Source: Stomorhina lunata (Eukaryota; Arthropoda; Insecta; Diptera; Rhiniidae). From it: a DNA stretch of 64,000 nt. The notes beneath the pieces are model-generated. The model ran no database searches. It saw only the letters and a list, made by a program, of their open reading frames with translations, and had not been told where the DNA came from. The stretch spans positions 58,942,037 to 59,006,036 of the forward strand of contig OW121741.1 of NCBI GenBank assembly GCA_933228675.1, written 5' to 3'. This document shows positions 45,117 to 56,624 of this stretch, one piece after another. A program made the translations under genes and the position numbers. Positions within the stretch are counted from its first letter, which is position 1, and each line of letters opens with the position of its first letter.

Positions 45117-48100
45117 AAAAAGAACTAAATACGTATTTGGTACTTTTGCGATTAATGGGGTACAAAAGGGTAAAAAAAGGGAAAATATTCAAGGATAGGT
45201 TTTTTGGTTTTTAGCCATGGATATCTTTAAGGCTAATGAAGCCAGAAGTATAATTTATTGACTGGTCGATGGACATTGAAAAAAATAAACTACGAGTTTG
45301 GTACTTTTTTTAATTTTGGGGGTAAAAATCTGTAAAGTATATCTTCTAAACCAAAAGTGATAGAAACAAAAACTAAATTGGTCTGAGATCGGCAATTAAA
45401 ACCAAGGGACACATGTTCGGTACTTTTTTGAAATTCAACCTCCTAGAAGGTAAAACAGGGTAGAAAAGGGAGAAATCAGTAACATCTTATCTCCGAAACC
45501 AATGCAGATAGAAACAAAGTTGAAATTGGATTTAAATCGGCTAGAAAAATAAGGGGACACGTGTTTGGTACTTTTTTGAAAATGGCACCAATAAGATTGA
45601 AAAAGGGTAAAAACTATATTTTGGTACATTTTTTTAACCCATATGTATCTTTTGAACTAATAAACATATAAACATATTTTATATCGCAACCGATAGATAT
45701 TAAAAAAGAACTAAATAAGTATTTGGTACTTTTGCGATTAATGGGGTACAAAAGGGTAAAAAAGGGAAAATATTCAAGGATAGGTTTTTTGCTTTTTAGG
45801 CTAATGAAGTTAGAAGTATAATTTATTGACTGGTAGATTTATTGACTGGTAGATTTACATTGAGAAATAAGCTACGTGTTTGGTACTTTTTTTAATTTTG
45901 GGGGTAAAAATCGGTAAAGTATATCTTCTAAACCAAAAGTGATAGAAACAAAAGTTATTTGGTCTGAGATTGGCACTTAAAATTAAGGAACACATGTTCG
46001 GTACTTTTTTGAAGTTCAACCTCTTAGAAGGTAAAACAGGGTAGAAAAGGGAGAAATTAGTAACATCATATCTCCGAAACCAACATCGATGCAAACAAAG
46101 TTGAAATTGGATTTGAATCGGCTAGGAAAATAAGGAGACACGTGCTTGGTTCTTTTTTGGAAATGGCACTAATAAGGATAAAAAAGGGTAAAAACTATAT
46201 TTTGGTACTTTTTTCAACTAATATGTTTCTTTTGAACTAATAAACATAATTTATATCGCAACAGATAGATATTAAAAAACAGTTAAACACGTATTTGGTA
46301 CTTTTGCGATTAATGGGGTACAAAAGGGTAAAAAAGGGAAAATATTTAAGGGTAGGTTTTTTGTTTTTAGCTATGGATATATTTTAGGCTAATGAAGCCA
46401 GAAGTATAATTTATTGACTGGTCGATTGACAAAGAAAAAATAAAATACATTTTTGGTACTTTTTTTTTAATTTTGGGGGTAAAAATATATCTTCTAAGTC
46501 AAAAGTGATAGAAACAAAAACTAAATTAGTCTGAGATCAGCACTGAAAATTAAGGGACACATGTTCGGTACTTTTTTGAAATTCGACCTGTTAAAAGGTA
46601 AAACAGGGTAGAAAAGGGAGAAATTAGTAACGTCATATCTCCGAAACTAACACCGATGCAAACGAAGTTTAGATTGGATTTGAATCGGATAAAAAAATAA
46701 ATGGTCACGTATTTGGTACTATTTCAAAAATGGTACTGATAAGAATAAAAAAGGGTAAAAACTATATTTTGGTACTTTTTTAACCCATATATATCTTTTG
46801 AACTAATAAACATAGAAACATAATTTATATCGCAACTGATAGCCATTAAAAAACTATTAAACACGTATATGGTACTTTTTCGATTAAGGTGGGACGAAAG
46901 GGTAAAAAAAGGGAAAATATTCAAGAGTAGGTTTTTTGCTTTTTAGCCAAGAATATCTTTTCGGCTAATGAAGCCAGAAGCATAATTTATTGGCTGGTAA
47001 ATTGACATTGAAAATGTAAAATAAGTGTTAGGTACTTTTTTAATTTTGGGGGTAAAAATCGGTAAAAATATGTCTTCTTAGCCAAAAGTGATAGAAACAA
47101 AAACTAAATCGTTCTTAGATCGGCACTTTAAATTAAGAGACATGTATTCGGTACTTTTATCTTTAATTCGGCCGTTTTGGGGTTAAAACAGGGAAAAAAT
47201 GGGAAATATTAGTAACGTTATACCTCCGAAATTTAAAACGATAGGAACAGAGTTGAAATTTGCTTCGGATGGGCTAAAAAAACGAGAAACGTATTTGGTA
47301 CTTTTTTGAATATGGTACTAATAAGGGTAAAAAAGGGCAAAAACTATATTTTGATACTTTTTTTGAACCCATACGTATCTTTTGAAATAACAAACATAGA
47401 GACGCAGTAAACGTCACAATTGTTAAGTAACAAAGAATTATTAGACACGTATTTGGTACTTTTACGATAGTTGAGGTAAAAAAGATAAAAACTGGGAAAT
47501 GTTCAAGGGTAGGTTTTTAACTAATGAAGCCAGAACTATAATTTGCAGACGGGTGGATTCATATTGAAAAAGTATAAGACATGTGCTGTTTAGTGGTTAA
47601 ACAGAAACTGGAATTGGAAATTTACATCGTTAGCAACAAGGTTGAAATTGGATTTGGATCATCTTGCAAAAAAAGGGGACACGAGTTTGGTACTTTTTTG
47701 GAAATGGAACTAATTGGGGAGAAAAAGGGTAAAAACTATATTTTGGTACTTTATTAACCCTATAAGTATCTCTTGAACTAATAAATATAAATACTCAATT
47801 TACATCACAATTGATAAGGACTAACAAAAATTAAGAAGGTGCTTCGCGCTTTTACGATAAATGAGGCACAACAGAGTAAAAACTATGAATATCATTTAAA
47901 CAAATAAAGCCAGAAGTGTAATTTACAGACGGGTCTATTCACATTGCAGAAGTATAAGACACGCGATTGATTCCTTTTTTTAATTTTTGGAGTAAAAAGG
48001 GGAAAAAATCTGTAACGTAATATCTTCTAAATCAAAAGTGATAGAAACAACAGGCTAGAAAATTAATAAATCATATAATCGGCTAGAAAAAGAAAGGGAC

Positions 48101-49205
48101 ATGTGTTCTGTACTTTTTTTTGGAAATGGGCAAAAACTATATTTTTGTACTTTTTTTTAACCCATACGTATCTTTTGAACTTATAAACATAAAGACTCAC
48201 TTTATGCCACAATCAATAAGTATTAACAAAATATTAAACATGTGCTTGGTACTTTTACGATAAATGGGGTTCAAAAAGGTGAAAACGGGAAAATATTCAT
48301 TTAAGCTAATGAAGTCAGAAGTAAAGTAATTAAAGTAAGTGTTTGGTACTTTTTTCAATCAAAGGGGTAAAAAAGGGAAAAATCGATGACATTATATCTT
48401 CTAAGCCTAATGGATGGAAACAAACACTAAAATGGTCTAATGTCAGCCCTAAAAATTAAGGGACTTCAGTACTTTTTGCAAATTAAACAGTTTTGGGGTT
48501 AAAATAGGGTAGAAAATAAAAACATGAAAAAAACAAAAAAATGAAACTAATATCGACAGAAAAAATTTAAATTGGATTTAGATCGACTAGAAAAATAAAA
48601 AGTCATGTTTTTAGTAGGTACTTTCCGTAAATGAGCTAAAAATAGGGAATAAAAAGGATAAAAACTAAATTTTGGTACTTTTTTGACCCATATATAATTT
48701 TTGAATCAATTATTATAGAAACAAAATTTATACCGCAATCAAAAAGAATAAAAACGGGTCAAAAATTTAAAGATAGGTTTTTTCCTTTTAAACTGTGCAT
48801 GTTGTTTAAATCAATAAAATAATAAATAAATCAATGATTTATGGACTGTTCTATTGACATTGAAGAAATATGTGACAGGTGTTTGGTATTATTTTCAATT
48901 AACAAAAATGGAGTTAAGATCAGCAATAAAAATATTAGGACATGTATCCGGAATCAAAAAGCGAATCAAAATCAAAAGCGACAAGAACAAGATTTAAATT
49001 GGGTTAGCAATCAAAATTGGGTCAGCTACAAAAATAAGGGAGGCGTGTGTAGTACTTTTTTTGAAAATGTAGAGGGTAGGTACTTATTTTGTCCTATATG
49101 TATCTTAAGAACCAATAAGTATGTAATTTAATTTATATCGGAATTGATAAATAAGTGAAAAAGTTATTTTGGTAAATTTTGTAACTTTGTCAATTCAAAT
49201 GGTAC
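45117..49205 (-). repeat. Foldback right arm, higher-order array
   Basis: Mirror of the left-arm array: the segment with CGGCTAGAAAAATAAGGGGA recurs at about 45540, 46120, 46690, 47270 and 47660, a period near 580 bp that shortens toward the tip. GGTACTTTTT boxes repeat throughout. The outer 1 kb is more diverged. Small open frames here have no domain content. Confidence 0.8.
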
Positions 49206-49207
49206 CG

Positions 49208-49235
49208 CTAACGAAGTAGCGGGTTATAAAGCTAG
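49208..49235 (+). other. Helitron-like 3' tip of foldback (right)
   Basis: CCGCTA, loop, TAGCGG hairpin, nine bases, then CTAG followed by T. The same tip occurs in reverse at 29030-29057. Confidence 0.6.
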
Positions 49236-49622
49236 TATATATAGATTACCCGGAGGAAACAATGAACAATTAATTCGTTGTTTTGTATATTTAACTATAA
49301 AGAGACAAGAGAGAATGACGATGTTGCCAGCATTAACATGTAAAATTGACTTGACGTATTCATTAGTTAAAGAACTGTTTTTGGATACTATTTTTTAACA
49401 ATCGTTTGTTAGCCTTAAAGTATTTGGTAACTAACGTGTTCTTTAAGCAATATTTAAGATTTTTTTTAAGCATAAGACCGTAAATATATAAGTTTTGAGA
49501 AAATGTGTGTATGATGGCAAAATTTAGCAAATATTTGTCTTTATACAGGAAAACACTTTCGACCTTAGTGGTGAAGGGTATCGTATGGTCGGACTTGACC
49601 GACTATAACACTTTCTTACTTG
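49236..49622 (+). repeat. HINE-C 3' end
   Basis: AT-rich segment ending in GTGGTGAAGGGTATCG, the hairpin GGTCGGACTTGACCGAC and the tip ACACTTTCTTACTTGTT (to about 49622). It has the same terminal design as HINE-A and HINE-B with another hairpin sequence. The 5' end is not recognised; the giant foldback lies immediately to the left and may have split it. Confidence 0.55.
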
Positions 49623-49722
49623 TTTTTTTTATTTAGTTTTTTCAAGTGGGTTTGGCCGGTGATCGAATTTGGGACCTCTGGTATGCTAGGCGGATGACTT
49701 ACCTGATATACCATGGTTCACA
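49623..49722 (-). repeat. tRNA-derived SINE-like sequence
   Basis: On the minus strand, TGGTATATCAGG fits an RNA polymerase III A box (TRGYNNARYNGG), and CATACCAGAGGTCCC followed by AATTCGATCACC has the position and form of a tRNA variable loop and a degenerate B box. An A-rich AAAAAACTAAATAAAAAAA tail follows directly. The tRNA fold is incomplete (weak acceptor stem), so it is not a functional tRNA gene; a short tRNA-SINE or retroposed tRNA is more likely. Confidence 0.5.
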
Positions 49723-50898
49723 TAAAAATACACTGTTTAGTGAAGATAATCAATAAATAAATATATCTATTTAGTTATAATATAAAAAAACTAAAATGTT
49801 TTTATAAAAAGCATTCACAAAACATTATTTGTCTACACAATAAATATTTTAACTTTTAAATGCTTGATTCTTTATGAAATTGATAAAAAAAAGGCTGAAA
49901 ATGTTAAAAAAAATGAATCCACTATGCTACGTGTACTATAAAATTTTGTGGTATTTTGATTATAATTTAGTAAAATAAGAAATAGTAATGTTTAAAATTC
50001 GTTCGTTTAAATAAATTGAAAATACCAACAAATGTATTATTACTTACAGATCTTCTACATTGCCGCAACAGTCCTGGTTTTTACTTTGCTCCTTTGCTGC
50101 TCCACATTTTGTCACTATATTTTTATTTGTTTTATATCCCATCGAAAAGGCGGCCATATGGTCTACATTTAAATAATAAATTAAATTTAAGTCAAATTAT
50201 GTATTTTGTAAAAAAAATATAACAAGTAAAATAAAAATTAAATTAAGTATTGAATACAGTAGTTTTGGGGTTTAACAAACCACCGCAAAATGGGATAATA
50301 TAAAAATAGAATGGAAATAATTCTGTAACTTCTAAACTATTATATAACCTATATCGCTACATATTAAAACCCAATTATTTTGTATGAAAATTTGTGAATT
50401 AAAAGGAGGATAAAGAAAAATCGACGTAACTTCATAACCTTTGGTCATATACTGAATAAAGTTAATTTTGTTGTGCATTTACTGTAAAAAAAATAAAGAA
50501 AACTAAAAGATTTTTCAGGATATTCAAGGATAACGGACATTTTTCATGGTGATAGGGTGGTTTAAAAAGTTTGTTAGATAAATTGTATTCCATAATATAA
50601 AAGAAGAACTAAAGTCCGTTCCAACTACGTTATTAAGTCGTAAAAGTTGTCAATTTTTCACAAAAATACTTTAGACGCCAAACTTTGCCATCCTATAGAA
50701 TCTAAACGATATAAGATGTGAGGCTTTTTTAAAACCCGGAGATAAAAGGAGAATATATATTTTAAGTATTAACGAAATCAAAAGGATTCAAATGATAAAT
50801 CTCTATTTTTGGGACGAAAATTTTCAAATCAAAAATGTATATTTATGTTTTTTTAATAGAAAATATCACAAAGTATAATTATATTAAATTTAAGTTAA
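49723..50898. other. Unassigned AT-rich stretch
   Basis: No recognisable element, gene or tandem repeat. Open frames of fewer than 70 codons (for example 50016-50222) have no domain content. Its lack of similarity to other parts of the window makes it a candidate for unique DNA. Confidence 0.35.
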
Positions 50899-51110
50899 AA
50901 CAAATAAGAGTGCTATGTTCGGCTATGCCGAACCTTAAATACCATTCACCAATGGTTTTTGGTAAATTACAAGTGTGTATGTTTCTGAAGACTGATTTAG
51001 TTGTTTATTGATTTTCTAATCTGAAAATGTTTCAAATCTCGATAATTAGCACGGCTTTTAAATGTGTGTCCTCATACATTTAATTTTTAGGCGATATATG
51101 AATAATACTT
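50899..51110 (-). repeat. HINE-B 3' end, reverse
   Basis: Starts AACAAATAAGAGTGC, hairpin GTTCGGCTATGCCGAAC, then ATTCACCAATGG. The following 150 bp match 28085-28260 in reverse (TTTCTGAAGACTGATTTAG, CAAATCTCGATAATTAGCAC). It is lost after about 51110. Confidence 0.7.
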
Positions 51111-51459
51111 TAATTAGTGAATAACCTTGTTTTATATTGGGTCTACATTTTAGAGGTAGATTGAAATACAAACAATTTCAAAAATTACACAACATTGTAA
51201 CATTTCGCACCTTGAGAGAGGTCGTATTTATATGCATATATCTTTAAAATTAGAAGGCCGATTAAATGGTTGCTTTAATGAGAATATTTAGCAGACCTAT
51301 TTAGATTAGACTTTTGGCAACAACACTTACGAAAGATATGAATAAAGGCCAGCATAATGCTCAAAAGTCACTTATTTAAGACATATTTTGGTATGCTGAA
51401 ATCAAGTTTGATGAGCTTCTAGATGACATACCGACATAACTTATATGTAAAGGTAATAT
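51111..51459. other. Unassigned AT-rich stretch
   Basis: Nothing recognisable between the HINE-B end and the first unit of the tandem duplication. Confidence 0.35.
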
Positions 51460-51919
51460 ATGTTAATTATGTTCTACGAAGTACACTATTAATTTGTAAC
51501 ATATAGTTCTACTTACAACTGAGATATAGCCAAAACTCGAAATTTGATGGGAATTAAGGTTTTTTTTAATAACTGTATTTTTCAAAATAACTATCTTTTT
51601 TTAAAAAACTGTTTTGAACTGTATACAAAATTTTAGGAAATCATTCAACGCAACACACTATTGAATTTCATCAAAATTGGTAGATCAATAAATGAGATAT
51701 CGATAAAGCAAAATATATCGATGTACGCAAATTGGCATATTTAAGAAAAAAAAGTTAAAAAAAAAAACAATTTTTTTTAAATTTCGAATTATATATCAGA
51801 TTTTAGAAAATACTCCATTGCAGCATGCTATTAAATTTGATCAAAATCGGTCTATAAACACCAGAGATATCGCCAAAATTCAAAATTTAAAAAAATTTTG
51901 TTTAAAAACTGTATTTTTC

Positions 51920-53020
51920 AACAAGTAAGAGTGGTATATTCGGCTTTGCCGAATCTTGGATACCCTTCACCAATGGTGTTCCAAAAGTAAAGTACAAAAT
52001 CGTAGGAATATATTGATAATTATATAGTTTCTGATTACTGACTTAGTTGAGCCCCACACAAATGCTTTATATGTATATTAATTTTCTTTTGTTCATACTA
52101 AATGTAATTCCTAGCAATATATGGTTATACTACTATTATATGCAAAGAATCTTTAAAATTAAGAGTCGGAAAACGAAAAGCTTTTTGGTGGCGTCATCAT
52201 CTGAAATAGTTATGGACCCAAACGTTAGGTTGGGCAGGTGGCTGATGTCGAAGGCAGCGTCACTTCGATTCTAAAGTGATATGTGTCTATTTTACGAACA
52301 TTTGATAAAGTTCGATAGACCAGATAAACCATGCAGAAAAGATGCTTCAAAATGTAGATGCCCTTAGATTTGCAAGAGCACATCGATTTGATGAAGATTA
52401 AGTATTCTGGCATGCAACCCAAAAACACAGTGCCCAGTGAGGGTTGTGTACTTTAATTCATACGAATTGATCAACTATTAAAAGTTCATGATTAGTTATG
52501 TAAAACTCTGAACTGATTTAGGTCAAAGCTTTAACAATGATTGTCAATGTATACAAGCCTTAGAATTATAAGGTATACACTCATAGTTTTAGATACATAC
52601 GTGAAATATATAGCTTTTAAATGAATGGATATCAGCTTTGGCGGAAAATTTATTTATTAATCTGAAGTTAGTTAACTTATTAAGATGAATACTTCAACAA
52701 TAATATTTGGGATCTATTGTTCTTTCGATCTGTCCGATGGATGTGTGGAAAGTTTTGCTCTAGTTCTTTGTGCAATTATAATATGATTTAATGTATCAGC
52801 ATTAAAGTAATTCCCGGTCGGGGTTATATGGGAGATAACAGTAAATGTGAACCGAGCTCGCCCATTTTCAATGCCGAACTTTTCAAGAGAAATACTTTTG
52901 TCAAATGTTGTCCCTCTAGAAAGTTTATTTTAGGCGCTATCGCTCTGAATAACGATATTGTACAACGTCTTTTTACTAAATGTCATCATCGTATCTATTA
53001 TAATAGATATATAATTATAA
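51920..53020 (-). repeat. HINE-A 3' half, reverse (unit 1)
   Basis: Begins AACAAGTAAGAGTGGTATAT with the ATTCGGCTTTGCCGAAT hairpin and follows the HINE-A interior in reverse to CGATATTGTACAACGTC near 52970, then leaves it for TACCTGGTTGACCGAGCCTT. The 5' half and 5' terminus are missing. A 67-codon frame here is noncoding. Confidence 0.75.
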
Positions 53021-53109
53021 GTACCTGGTTGACCGAGCCTTGCTCGGAGCTTTATGATAAGCATTTTGAGGCAAATTTTAAAGTTTTTATATATTTTATT
53101 TTATAAAGT

Positions 53110-53765
53110 TTATTTTGTCCGACCAACACATAGTTCGCATAGTTTAACTCATTTTAATAATTTTGGAAATTATTCATACCAACAGAAACCTCCGTCGACT
53201 CATGCGCAACAACTTTGCTAAATACTATAGTCTGATCAAATGCACAGTTTACGATTTAATTCATTTTGAGTAGTTTTAAGTGGCGCCACCTGAAGTTGTT
53301 CATACCATATAAGAAACCTTTGTCTGCTTATTCGTAGCAACTTTGCTTATGATTATAACATGATCAAATGCACAGTTTATGATTTAATTCACTTTGAGTA
53401 ATTTTCTGTGGAGCCACCTGTCGGACTTTGCTCATTCCAAGCAAAGTCCGACAGGTGGCTCATAAACCTTCTTCGTCTTATCTGTAACAACTTTGCTGAA
53501 GATTATAGCATGATTAAATGTACAGCTTACGATTAAATTGACTTTGAGTTAATTTCAGTGGCGCCACCTGTCGAAATTTCTTCATACCAACTAAGGAACC
53601 TTCGTCGGACCATGTGCAACAACTTTGCTAAAGATTGTAGCTTGATTAAATGTACAGAATACGATTAAATTGACTTTGAGTAAGTTTCCGTAGCGCCACC
53701 TGTCGGAAATTATTCATACAAACTAAAAAGCCTTCGCCGGCTCATGCGCTACAACTTTTCTAAAG
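53110..53765. repeat. 130 bp tandem repeats (unit 1)
   Basis: About five copies at spacings of roughly 128, 150, 130 and 131 bp. Each has CAACTTTGCTAAAGATTA, TGATCAAATGCACAG, TTTGAGTAATTTTC and GGCGCCACCTGTCGG. The 150 bp copy carries a perfect palindrome: CCACCTGTCGGACTTTGCTC, four bases, then the complementary GAGC...GGTGG (53415-53459). Confidence 0.8.
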
Positions 53766-55306
53766 ATATATATATGTATGTTAATTATGTTCTACGAAGT
53801 ACACTATTAATTTGTAACATATAGTTCTACTTACAACTGAGATATAGCCAAAACTCGAAATTCGATGGGAATTAAGGTTTTTTTTAATAACTGTATTTTT
53901 CAAAATAACTATCTTTTTATACCCTTCACCAATAGGTGAAAGGGTATTATAAGTTTGTGATTCCGTTTGTAATTTTTTTATTAGTGATCGTAGACCCCAT
54001 AAAAATTATACCGATCGACTCAGAATCGGGAGGAGAATCGATTGAGCGATGTCCGTCTGTCCGTCTGTCTGTCTGTCTGTTGAAATCAAGTTTCTGAAGC
54101 CCCTGGAGGGTGGACCTACATAAATTATATACCAGATTTTAGGAAATTCTCCCGCAATGAACGCTATTAAATTTCATTAAAATCGGTTTATAAACACCGA
54201 AAATATCGAAAAAATACCAAAAATTAGACGAAAATTTTAAAATTTTTGATTGAAACACACTTTTAAATAATAAGAGAAACAAGGTACTCCTGGTGTACAT
54301 GTGATAATATATTATATATCAGATTGTAGGAAATGGTTCCCCAAAGCACTCTGTAAAATTTTAGCAAAATCGGTCTATAAACAACTGAGATACAGCCAAA
54401 ACACTAAATTTGATGTATCGCAAATTGCCCAAAGTACGCGTTAGAGAATGTTTGTTGAAACAATGAAATGCAGAAATAGGAAAAACCATCCTCCTGGAGC
54501 ACGGACATACATAAATTTTATATCAGATTTTAGGAAATTCCCCCGCCAAGCACATTATAAAATTTTATCAAAAGCGGTCCATAAACAACTGAGATACCGC
54601 CAAAACACTACTTGTGATGTACAGCAAATTGCCCAAAGTACGTGTCTAAGAAATTTTGTTGACATTTTGTAAATATTGTTTCAGCGATATCTCAGGTGTT
54701 TATGGACCGATGGTGATGAAATTTGACAGCGTTCCTTGTGGGAGGATTTCCTAAAATCTGATATAAACTCCACAAATCTGATTATGAATACCATTCAAGT
54801 TGAACCGATCGTCTCAGAATCGGCGGGAGAATCGATTTCGCGACGTCCGTCCGTCTGTTTGTCCGTCCGTCCGTCTACCTGTCTGTCCGTCCGTCCGTCT
54901 ACCTGTCTGTCCTTTTTTCTGTTGTAGTCAAGTTTTTGGAGCTCAGGGTGGGACGATATCCTAAAATTTTGGGGTATACCTTCCAGGAGCTCCACAAATC
55001 TGATTTTAGCAGACAGACACACTGCATTTATCTTAATTCTATGTCTGACTTTTGAACTTTATGATTACATTTGAGTATGGTTTATATATCAAATTATAGG
55101 TAATCTTCCTAGGAAGTACAAAAATGCAGCTAAGTATATGATTAAGCTCTGATAAGATTAATAAAATAAAATATAAAAGTGATCAAAAAATTAAAATAGA
55201 CTATTGACTCTTTTAAAATAATCATTGGTGTATTTATAAATAGTGAATATTTGATAAATTTAACACACAATAACGCAAGATTTGAAATAATATAACTCCC
55301 CCAACA

Positions 55307-56578
55307 ATGACTGAATGCAGTGCATGCAAATCAGCAATTAGGGGTGAAACAGGCATTAGATGCGAAGGTGTATGCGGCAGAGTGTATCACTCTGCAAAAA
55401 AATGCTCAGGTCTGGATGTATATTCTATGGGAGTACTGGATTCTGGAAGCTTTATGAGATTCATATGCGGTGATTGTATGGATTATATTAAAAATGTTGA
55501 TTTGATGTTGGGCCAAATTCAAGATGGTGTCCGTATTAATAAACAAAATCTAAAGGAATATAAGCGCGAATTCGAAACATCACTGAGGCAAAATGAAAAT
55601 GAAATCAAACAATTATTGGAGGCAATTGAAAAACGGTATGAAGAACGATTAAAAATTTTAGATAAAACACAAAAATCGTGTGAAAAAAATGTGGATGAAA
55701 TTAAAAAACTTTTCGGTACGGTTAAAGATCAAGAGAAAGAAATTTGTAATAACATCGAAAAAAACAACGTCAAAATGTGTAATGAAATAAAGAAAGCGAT
55801 AAAGGAGACAAATGTCAATACAAATAAGATGTCATTCTCAGATGCATTGAAGAATAAGACAGTGTTGCCAGAAATTAAAAATCAAGTTCCCCTAATAATA
55901 AAGCCCAAGGAAAAGCAAAAAATTGAAAAGACAAAAGATGATCTAAATAAAAAAGTGGACCCAATTAATTTCAAAATAACAAACGTTGAAAATAGAAAAA
56001 ATGGAACAATTGTTATACAGAGTGAAAATATATGTGAAAGAGAAAAAATAAAATCAGCTATAGAGAATGAAATGAGTGAATGCTATGAAATTAAAGTGCC
56101 TAACGAAACACAAATGTCTATAGTGATAACAGATATGTCTTTTAAATATAATGATAAAGAAATAATTGAAAAAATAAGAAAGCAAAACCAGATTCTACAA
56201 AATAGTACCATTAGTCTAATAAAAATTTATGAAACTAAAAGATTCAATAGAACAATATATAATGCAAAGTTATTGATTGATAATGAAGCATACTCGAAAG
56301 TGATGGCGGAACAAAAATTAAATATCGGATGGGAGAAATGTAGAATTTTTGATGGCACAGAAGTGTTGCAATGTTTTAAATGCAGAGGATTTAATCACAG
56401 AGCTAAGGACTGCAAAAATAATGAAATATGTTTAAGATGTCATGAAAATCATGCAACAAAAGACTGTAATAAAGAATATTTGAACAAATGCATAAACTGT
56501 ATAAATTCGAACAAAAAGCTAAACTTGGGTCTTGATGAGAATCATAGTATAATAAGTAGAAATTGTCCTTATTTTTAA
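55307..56578 (+). CDS. LINE ORF1: PHD-like finger, coiled coil, zinc knuckles
   Basis: 423-residue open frame. N-terminal Cys/His pattern C4, C7, C19, C23, H28, C33, C54, C57 suggests a PHD-like finger. Residues ~80-180 are Lys/Glu-rich and probably coiled coil (LKEYKREFETSLRQNENEIK). Residues ~220-350 form a folded region where an RRM-like domain is expected in LINE ORF1 proteins. From residue 356 come zinc knuckles CFKCRGFNHRAKDC, CLRCHENHATKDC and a CINC pair. The role is RNA binding in the LINE ribonucleoprotein. The end ISRNCPYF is the usual penultimate motif of such ORF1s, so the stop right after it may be caused by the deletion at the ORF1/ORF2 join. Confidence 0.8.
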   Translation: MTECSACKSAIRGETGIRCEGVCGRVYHSAKKCSGLDVYSMGVLDSGSFMRFICGDCMDYIKNVDLMLGQIQDGVRINKQNLKEYKREFETSLRQNENEIKQLLEAIEKRYEERLKILDKTQKSCEKNVDEIKKLFGTVKDQEKEICNNIEKNNVKMCNEIKKAIKETNVNTNKMSFSDALKNKTVLPEIKNQVPLIIKPKEKQKIEKTKDDLNKKVDPINFKITNVENRKNGTIVIQSENICEREKIKSAIENEMSECYEIKVPNETQMSIVITDMSFKYNDKEIIEKIRKQNQILQNSTISLIKIYETKRFNRTIYNAKLLIDNEAYSKVMAEQKLNIGWEKCRIFDGTEVLQCFKCRGFNHRAKDCKNNEICLRCHENHATKDCNKEYLNKCINCINSNKKLNLGLDENHSIISRNCPYF

Positions 56579-56624
56579 ATTTAATCAGGTTGAAGCTATT
56601 GCAGATAGTGAGAAGCCGGATTTT

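Larger units (their letters stand above)
29030..49235. mobile_element. Giant foldback (inverted-repeat) element
   Basis: The outer ends are CTAGCTTTATAACCCGCTAC (29030) and its reverse complement, ending at 49235. The mirrored match continues inward: GACAAAGTTACAAAATTTAC next to each tip, GGTACCTACCCTCTAC/AAGTACCTACCCTCTAC, and TTTTGATTGCTAACCCAATT. At the centre GTACCAACAT (to 41805) faces ATGTTGGTAC (from about 41886). Without its later insertions the left arm is about 4.8 kb (29030-29831, 32739-33412, 38494-41805) and the right arm about 4.8 kb (41886-42565, 45117-49235). No gene belongs to the element itself. Flanking TATA on both sides may be a target duplication. This is foldback architecture of unusual size. 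Confidence 0.8.

Noticed and set aside
49623..49722. Functional tRNA gene
   Set aside because: The B box is degenerate and the acceptor arm does not pair; a SINE or retroposed tRNA fits better.
54836..54912. TCCGTCCGTCTG-rich tract as a CRISPR-like or coding repeat
   Set aside because: It is the tetranucleotide-rich 5' region common to HINE/INE-1-like elements; no spacers and no coding frame.
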